NCBI GenBank assembly: GCA_035712365.1
Contig: DASTAW010000007.1
Location: 39,531-103,530, forward strand
DNA: 64,000 nt
Direction: 5' to 3'
Source: Terriglobia bacterium
GTDB taxonomy: Bacteria > Acidobacteriota > Terriglobia > UBA7540
The notes beneath the pieces are model-generated. The model saw only the letters and a program-made list of their open reading frames with translations. It was not told the origin of the DNA and did no database searches. Position 1 is the first letter of the stretch. Each line of letters begins with the position of its first letter. A program made the position numbers and the translations under genes. This document shows, piece by piece, positions 60,421 through 64,000 of this stretch.

Positions 60421-60449
60421 TTGATTTTTCGCTGTTGTCGCGGTTAGAA
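60421..60449 (+). promoter_or_regulatory. promoter of the DsbA-like gene
   Basis: TTGATT (60421-60426), 17-bp spacer and TTAGAA (60444-60449). Only about 50 nt separate it from the gene start. Confidence 0.5.
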
Positions 60450-60498
60450 TCAGACAATCGAGCGAAGCGTTTTTCACTGATGAAAGGAGTCCGGGAGC

Positions 60499-61638
60499 TT
60501 GGTTAAAAGGCATTCGAAAGCGGCAATGGCTGGGGTGGGTTTGATTCTTGTTCTATCTCTTGCACTGATTTTTCTGTGGACGGTCAGGCCCGCCGCTGCG
60601 GCAACAAACCCGGCTACAAACCAGAAGATCATTCAATATGTCCGGGAGAAGTTCGGGATACCCGACGCTGTCAAGCTGAGCGTATCGCCCTTCCAGGACT
60701 CCGAGTACACCGATTTTTACAAGACCGTCATTTCGGTCGACGACGGAAAGAGCAAAAAGGCCCAGCCCGCCCTGATTACCAAAGACGAGCGTTACCTGGT
60801 GATCGGGAATGTGATGGTGGCGTCGCCCACGGTGCAGCGCAATCTTTCCGCGAACGCCTCCGCAACCAACCAGAAAATTGTTAATTATGTGCGGACCACA
60901 TTTAAGGTCCCTGCCGAGGTCAAGCTGAGCGTTGCGCCCTTCCATGACTCCGATTTCGCGGATTTTTACGAGACCACAATTTACGGCCAGAATGGCGAAA
61001 AGAAATCCGCCACGCCAGCTTTTATGACGAAGGACGGGCGTTACGCTGTAATCGGAAGCGTGTTTAACCTGAGTTCCGATCCGCGAACGGAAGTCGAGAA
61101 TACTATCAGCCTGCGAAACCAGCCCACGGTGGGACCCGCCGAGGCCCCGGTGACGATTGTGGAGTTTGCGGACCTGGAATGCCCCACCTGCGCGGAGATG
61201 CACAAGTTCATTGAGACCCAGTTGATCCCGAAATACGGTGACAAAATCAGGATCGTGTTCAAGGAGTTTCCGCTGGTCACCATCCATGATTGGGCGTTGC
61301 AGGCTGCCATTGCCAATGAGTGTGGATATCAATTGGACCCTGGGAACTACTTCCGTTATCGCTCCATCATTTTTGAGAGCCAGGGGATGATCAACGCCGC
61401 CAACGTCCGCCAATTGCTGCTGGATTTCGGCCAGCGGGCCGGCCTCAACCAGCTTAAGCTGTCGGTCTGCATGGATTCCAAGGCATCGCTGCCCCGCGTC
61501 GAGGCTGACATGCAGGAAGGGCGCAAACTGGGAATCATGAGTACACCCACGCTGTTTATCAACGGCACACCGGTGGTGGGACTTTCCGCCGACCGCATCT
61601 ACGCGCTGATCGACAAGGACCTCAGCGCCTCCAGATAG
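60499..61638 (+). CDS. DsbA-like thioredoxin with two N-terminal repeats
   Basis: The product is 379 residues from TTG 60499. The basic VKRHSK start supports this over ATG 60526. A signal anchor at 10-34 is followed by two tandem modules of about 70 residues. Each opens with ATNQKIxxYVR, then VKLSVxPFxDSxxxDFY, and ends in TKDxRYxVIG. A C-terminal DsbA/thioredoxin-4 domain follows, with VEFADLECPTCAEMHKF (redox CPTC at 228-231), and SVCMDSKA and MSTPTLFINGTPVVG (cis-Pro loop). It likely makes or moves disulfides in the periplasm. The duplicated module has no known role and could bind a partner. Confidence 0.9.
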   Translation: MVKRHSKAAMAGVGLILVLSLALIFLWTVRPAAAATNPATNQKIIQYVREKFGIPDAVKLSVSPFQDSEYTDFYKTVISVDDGKSKKAQPALITKDERYLVIGNVMVASPTVQRNLSANASATNQKIVNYVRTTFKVPAEVKLSVAPFHDSDFADFYETTIYGQNGEKKSATPAFMTKDGRYAVIGSVFNLSSDPRTEVENTISLRNQPTVGPAEAPVTIVEFADLECPTCAEMHKFIETQLIPKYGDKIRIVFKEFPLVTIHDWALQAAIANECGYQLDPGNYFRYRSIIFESQGMINAANVRQLLLDFGQRAGLNQLKLSVCMDSKASLPRVEADMQEGRKLGIMSTPTLFINGTPVVGLSADRIYALIDKDLSASR

Positions 61639-61817
61639 CTGGCAGTTGAACGTGGACGTAACAGCCACGGTCCTCCATCTCTCAGTCCGAGTGAAGTTCG
61701 AGAACCACAACTTCCCTGGCCCAGGCGGTTGAGCGATGTTTGCAGAATCAGGAAGGATGCCTGGCAGATGGCCACCACCAAAATCCGAAGTAAACCGAAG
61801 CCGAACGAATCCAATTC

Positions 61818-61846
61818 TTGACTTTGCCTGTAGCAGGAACTAAGCT
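61818..61846 (+). promoter_or_regulatory. promoter of the CarD gene
   Basis: TTGACT (61818-61823), 17-bp spacer and TAAGCT (61841-61846). It lies 41 bp before the ATG. The TTG also reads as a possible start codon, which is why the longer frame should not be used. Confidence 0.45.
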
Positions 61847-61886
61847 GAATAGTTGCACACCTGCAGCAAAACGAGGTCATCTTGAT

Positions 61887-62396
61887 ATGGCATTTCAAAT
61901 AGGCGAAAAAGTAGTCTATCCCAATCAGGGAGTAGGGATTATCGAACAGATATCAACGCGAAACCTGACCGGCCAGCCCGAAATGTTCTACCTCTTAAAG
62001 TTAAACTCCAGCAGCCTTCGAGTCATGGTGCCGATCAGCAACGTGGGCAACGTGGGCTTGAGGAAGGTTGTGCGTGGGAAGGATGTCAACTCCATCCTCG
62101 AGTTCCTTCGCAAGGGCCAGTGCAAAACCCAGCAGGACTGGAAGGGGCGCTTCAAGGAAAATTCCGAGAAGATGCGGAGCGGTTCATTGCAGCAGGTGGC
62201 GGAAGTCTTCAAAAGCCTGCTTGTTTTGAGCCAGGGTAAATCCCTTTCATTCCGAGAGAAGAAAATGTTTGACCGAGCCTGGCAACTGCTGGTGGATGAA
62301 ATTGCAGTTGCCCGGAGTACAGCACGAGATACGATTGAAGCAGAACTGGTCCAGGCTTTCACCCGGTCGAACTTGAAGCTCCAGCTTCCAAGTTGA
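61887..62396 (+). CDS. CarD/CdnL-family RNA polymerase-binding regulator
   Basis: The ATG at 61887 gives 169 residues. The N-terminal RNA polymerase interaction domain has FQIGEKVVYPNQGVGIIEQI, FYLLKLNSSSLRVMVPISN and VGLRKVV. The C-terminal helical DNA-binding part has DWKGRFKENSEKM, LQQVAEVFKSLLVLSQGKSLSFREKKMFDRAWQLLVDE. CarD proteins stabilise open promoter complexes, often at rRNA genes. The start codon is chosen by the family opening and by the promoter position. It is followed by 485 bp before nrdJ. Confidence 0.93.
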   Translation: MAFQIGEKVVYPNQGVGIIEQISTRNLTGQPEMFYLLKLNSSSLRVMVPISNVGNVGLRKVVRGKDVNSILEFLRKGQCKTQQDWKGRFKENSEKMRSGSLQQVAEVFKSLLVLSQGKSLSFREKKMFDRAWQLLVDEIAVARSTARDTIEAELVQAFTRSNLKLQLPS

Positions 62397-62606
62397 ATTA
62401 GCTTTGCCGCCTTCAATTCTTAATCTACCTACACCGAAAAGGGGCCTCTCCATGAGGTGGACGGAAGACCCTCGCTCCCAAATGGATGCGGGTGGAAGGT
62501 TTCCTTGCCTACGGAATCCGCCGGGCGTATCATAAAAAGTGAGGAATGTTTACGTGAAAGAGCAAGTTTTTTCAGAGCCATAGGGACTTTACCCGGCAGG
62601 GCGGTT

Positions 62607-62653
62607 GCACAAGATATTGTAGTCGAACGTTAAAAATCCCCTACCTTTTGTAG
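62607..62653 (+). promoter_or_regulatory. paired NrdR boxes upstream of nrdJ
   Basis: Box 1 (62607-62622) has core CAAGATATTG, fitting nine of ten core positions of the NrdR consensus. Box 2 (62638-62653) has core CTACCTTTTG, seven of ten. They are exactly 31 bp apart, the spacing of known NrdR box pairs, and both end in GTAG. Box 2 is diverged, so the call rests on the spacing and on the gene context. Confidence 0.6.
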
Positions 62654-62660
62654 TTTTTCC

Positions 62661-62689
62661 TTGACACAGCCCCTGCCTGAGCGTTAGAT
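62661..62689 (+). promoter_or_regulatory. promoter of nrdJ
   Basis: TTGACA (62661-62666), 17-bp spacer and TTAGAT (62684-62689). It begins 8 bp after the second NrdR box. Confidence 0.65.
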
Positions 62690-62881
62690 TCCGCAAAGCG
62701 TCCTTTTAAGGTGGTCAAACGCGGTGTTGCTAATGGCAGAAATCAGAGTTTGTGACGACAGGACTTCAGTGATCCGTAACGTCCGGTTCTCCTCACCCTT
62801 GCTAAGGCTTGGGTTGGCACCCGCCGGCTGGCCTGGACTAAATAATTGACATTTATCGAATAGATCGTAGGGGGGTCAAGC

Positions 62882-64000
62882 ATGCCAGATCGTGATACTA
62901 CTTCGATGGAAGCTCAACGTTCGACAACCTCAAAAGTGCCCAGCCAGACTGGAATCAGGGTGAAGCGGCTTTTTGCCAAGGAAGGTATTCACCCGTTTGA
63001 CGAAATCGACTGGGAAATTCGGACGGCATCCATCCAGAACGAGAAGGGTGAGACGATTTTCGAGCAGCGGAACGTCGAAGTTCCCAGCGACTGGTCGATG
63101 ACCGCCACGAACATCGTGGCTTCGAAATACTTTCATGGCAAGCCGGGAACGCCAGACCGGGAAACGAGCGTTCGCCAGTTGGTAAGCCGCGTAGCGGACA
63201 CCATTGCGCAGTGGGGCGCCGAGGGAGGTTATTTCCTGACCGAAGCCGACGCCGAGGCGTTCCACGACGAATTGACCCATATTTTGGTCCGCCAGAAGGC
63301 GGCGTTCAACTCGCCGGTGTGGTTCAACTGCGGGCTGTGGCACAAATATCACCGCAGTTCCAGGGGCAATAGCTGGTACTGGGACGAAGCCACCGGCGGC
63401 GTGAGAAAAGAATCCGAGGCCTACCGTCATCCCCAGGTGTCTGCCTGCTTCATAAACTCCGTCCAGGACAACCTCGACAGCATCCTGACACTTGCCAAGA
63501 CCGAAGGGATGCTCTTCAAATGGGGTTCGGGAACGGGAACGAACCTCTCGCCACTCCGGTCCTCAGTTGAGACGCTATCGGGCGGCGGCGTGGCCTCGGG
63601 ACCTCTCTCTTTTATGAAAGGGTACGACGCTTTCGCGGGAGTCATCAAGTCCGGTGGCAAGACGCGCCGGGCGGCCAAGATGGTGATCCTGAATGTTGAT
63701 CACCCTGACATCGTGGACTTCATCGAATGCAAAGCCAAAGAGGAACGGAAGGCCTGGACGCTGGTGGATGCGGGCTATGATCCGGCGATTGACGGCGAGG
63801 CCTACAGTTCCATCTTTTTCCAGAACGCCAACAACAGTGTCCGCGTTACGGATGATTTTATGGATGCGGTGGTCGAAGACAAGGATTGGGTGACCCGCCG
63901 CGTTACCACTCGCGAACCCATCGCTTCCTATCGGGCGCGCGATCTGATGCGCAAGCTTGCGGAATCCGCCTGGCAGTGTGGCGACCCGGGCATGCAGTTT
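62882..64000 (+). CDS. nrdJ: B12-dependent (class II) ribonucleotide reductase, 5' part
   Basis: The ATG at 62882 follows a G-rich ribosome site. The 373 codons in the window are open to the edge, so the gene continues outside. The class II reductase makes deoxyribonucleotides with adenosylcobalamin. Visible motifs are SDWSMTATNIVASKYFHG near the N-terminus, FNSPVWFNCGLWHKYH, VSACFINSVQDNLDSIL (with the first active-site Cys), LFKWGSGTGTNLSPLRS, and VILNVDHPDIVDFIECKAKEE. It is the terminal feature, with NrdR boxes and a promoter in front and CarD upstream. Confidence 0.95.
   Translation, partial: MPDRDTTSMEAQRSTTSKVPSQTGIRVKRLFAKEGIHPFDEIDWEIRTASIQNEKGETIFEQRNVEVPSDWSMTATNIVASKYFHGKPGTPDRETSVRQLVSRVADTIAQWGAEGGYFLTEADAEAFHDELTHILVRQKAAFNSPVWFNCGLWHKYHRSSRGNSWYWDEATGGVRKESEAYRHPQVSACFINSVQDNLDSILTLAKTEGMLFKWGSGTGTNLSPLRSSVETLSGGGVASGPLSFMKGYDAFAGVIKSGGKTRRAAKMVILNVDHPDIVDFIECKAKEERKAWTLVDAGYDPAIDGEAYSSIFFQNANNSVRVTDDFMDAVVEDKDWVTRRVTTREPIASYRARDLMRKLAESAWQCGDPGMQF

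Larger units (their letters stand above)
59831..60498. other. low-G+C intergenic region with tandem units and two promoters
   Basis: The stretch contains a promoter candidate at 59919-59947, two imperfect 66-bp tandem units at 60073-60204 and a good promoter at 60421-60449. It is unusually A-rich between 60040 and 60235 (poly-A words and AAACCGGAA repeats). A 63-codon frame at 60031-60222 spans the repeats (see its own entry). Confidence 0.7.
62397..62881. other. intergenic region upstream of nrdJ
   Basis: It contains the NrdR boxes and promoter of nrdJ listed separately, and a roughly 190-nt leader. I found no cobalamin riboswitch signature (the GCCACTG B12 box is absent), although the gene product needs B12. 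Confidence 0.6.

Noticed and set aside
61818..61886. N-terminal extension of CarD from a TTG
   Set aside because: That TTG is the -35 box of the promoter, and the family begins at the ATG at 61887.
62690..62881. Cobalamin riboswitch before nrdJ
   Set aside because: The leader length is suitable but no B12 box or matching core was found.
1..64000. tRNA, rRNA or CRISPR arrays
   Set aside because: I saw no cloverleaf-type sequence, no rRNA-like block and no regularly spaced short repeats. Short or divergent tRNAs could have been missed by eye.

Overview
The window is a G+C-rich bacterial chromosome segment, most likely from a member of the Acidobacteriota. The main evidence is two complete copies of the large MacB/FtsX-like permeases known as ADOPs (acidobacterial duplicated orphan permeases), each behind its own PadR repressor gene. 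An Oar-like TonB-dependent receptor with an N-terminal carboxypeptidase-regulatory domain and long secreted proteins of unknown function agree with this. The LpxD and LpxL-type acyltransferases, TolC-type outer membrane factor and TonB receptor show a Gram-negative envelope. Genus cannot be decided from the sequence. No rRNA, tRNA or CRISPR array was seen.

Layout. 0.4-2.1 kb: small exported and membrane proteins (DUF2141, YceI). 2.5-4.7 kb: a complete IS1-family element with 22-bp inverted ends and an 8-bp target duplication. Between its ends it carries two non-transposase genes: a small basic protein and a proteasome-like Ntn-hydrolase candidate. 4.8-11.4 kb: zinc-ribbon protein, CAP-domain protein, two large secreted proteins (one a Kelch-like lipoprotein) and an exported amidohydrolase. 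11.9-18.6 kb: DksA/TraR-type zinc finger protein, an aldo/keto reductase-like protein that appears to lack its catalytic tetrad, PadR plus ADOP, and gamma-glutamyltransferase. 18.7-25.8 kb: a frameshifted DUF3800 gene, an MFS transporter, an outer-membrane-type protein, the pyrK-pyrD-methyltransferase operon and a CorC-type CBS protein. 25.8-31.7 kb: SAM hydrolase (DUF62), second PadR/ADOP pair, aldo/keto reductase and UspA. 31.7-34.1 kb: Nramp metal transporter divergent from a DtxR/MntR-type regulator. 34.2-37.2 kb: histidine degradation (formiminotransferase, urocanate hydratase) with a tiny FmdB zinc ribbon. 37.4-50.3 kb: acyl-CoA ligase, diiron/MBL protein, DHH phosphoesterase, LssY-like protein, flippase-like membrane protein, NrdR, GNAT, alpha/beta hydrolase, LpxL-type acyltransferase and LpxD. 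50.6-59.8 kb: a heavy-metal RND efflux operon (TolC, membrane fusion protein, CzcA-type pump) bracketed by two paralogous small His/CxxC proteins and followed by a TonB receptor. 60.5-64 kb: DsbA-like thioredoxin with duplicated N-terminal modules, CarD, and the 5' part of a B12-dependent ribonucleotide reductase (nrdJ), which runs off the window.

How the genes work together. Several local circuits can be read from the DNA. The second PadR gene has a TTGACA-18-TATAGT promoter overlapping a perfect 7-5-7 dyad, which fits autorepression. The Nramp/MntR divergent region holds two CTATAG-centred boxes. The nrdJ promoter is preceded by two NrdR-like boxes exactly 31 bp apart, and nrdR lies 17 kb upstream in the same window. 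The IS transposase has a strong promoter whose -10 lies only 7 nt before the ATG, so its message may be leaderless.

The most unusual item is the passenger-carrying IS1-family element. Other points worth attention are the paired small CxxC proteins around the metal pump, the probable pseudoenzyme of the aldo/keto reductase fold, the DUF3800 frameshift at a G6 run, and several families of palindromic intergenic repeats.
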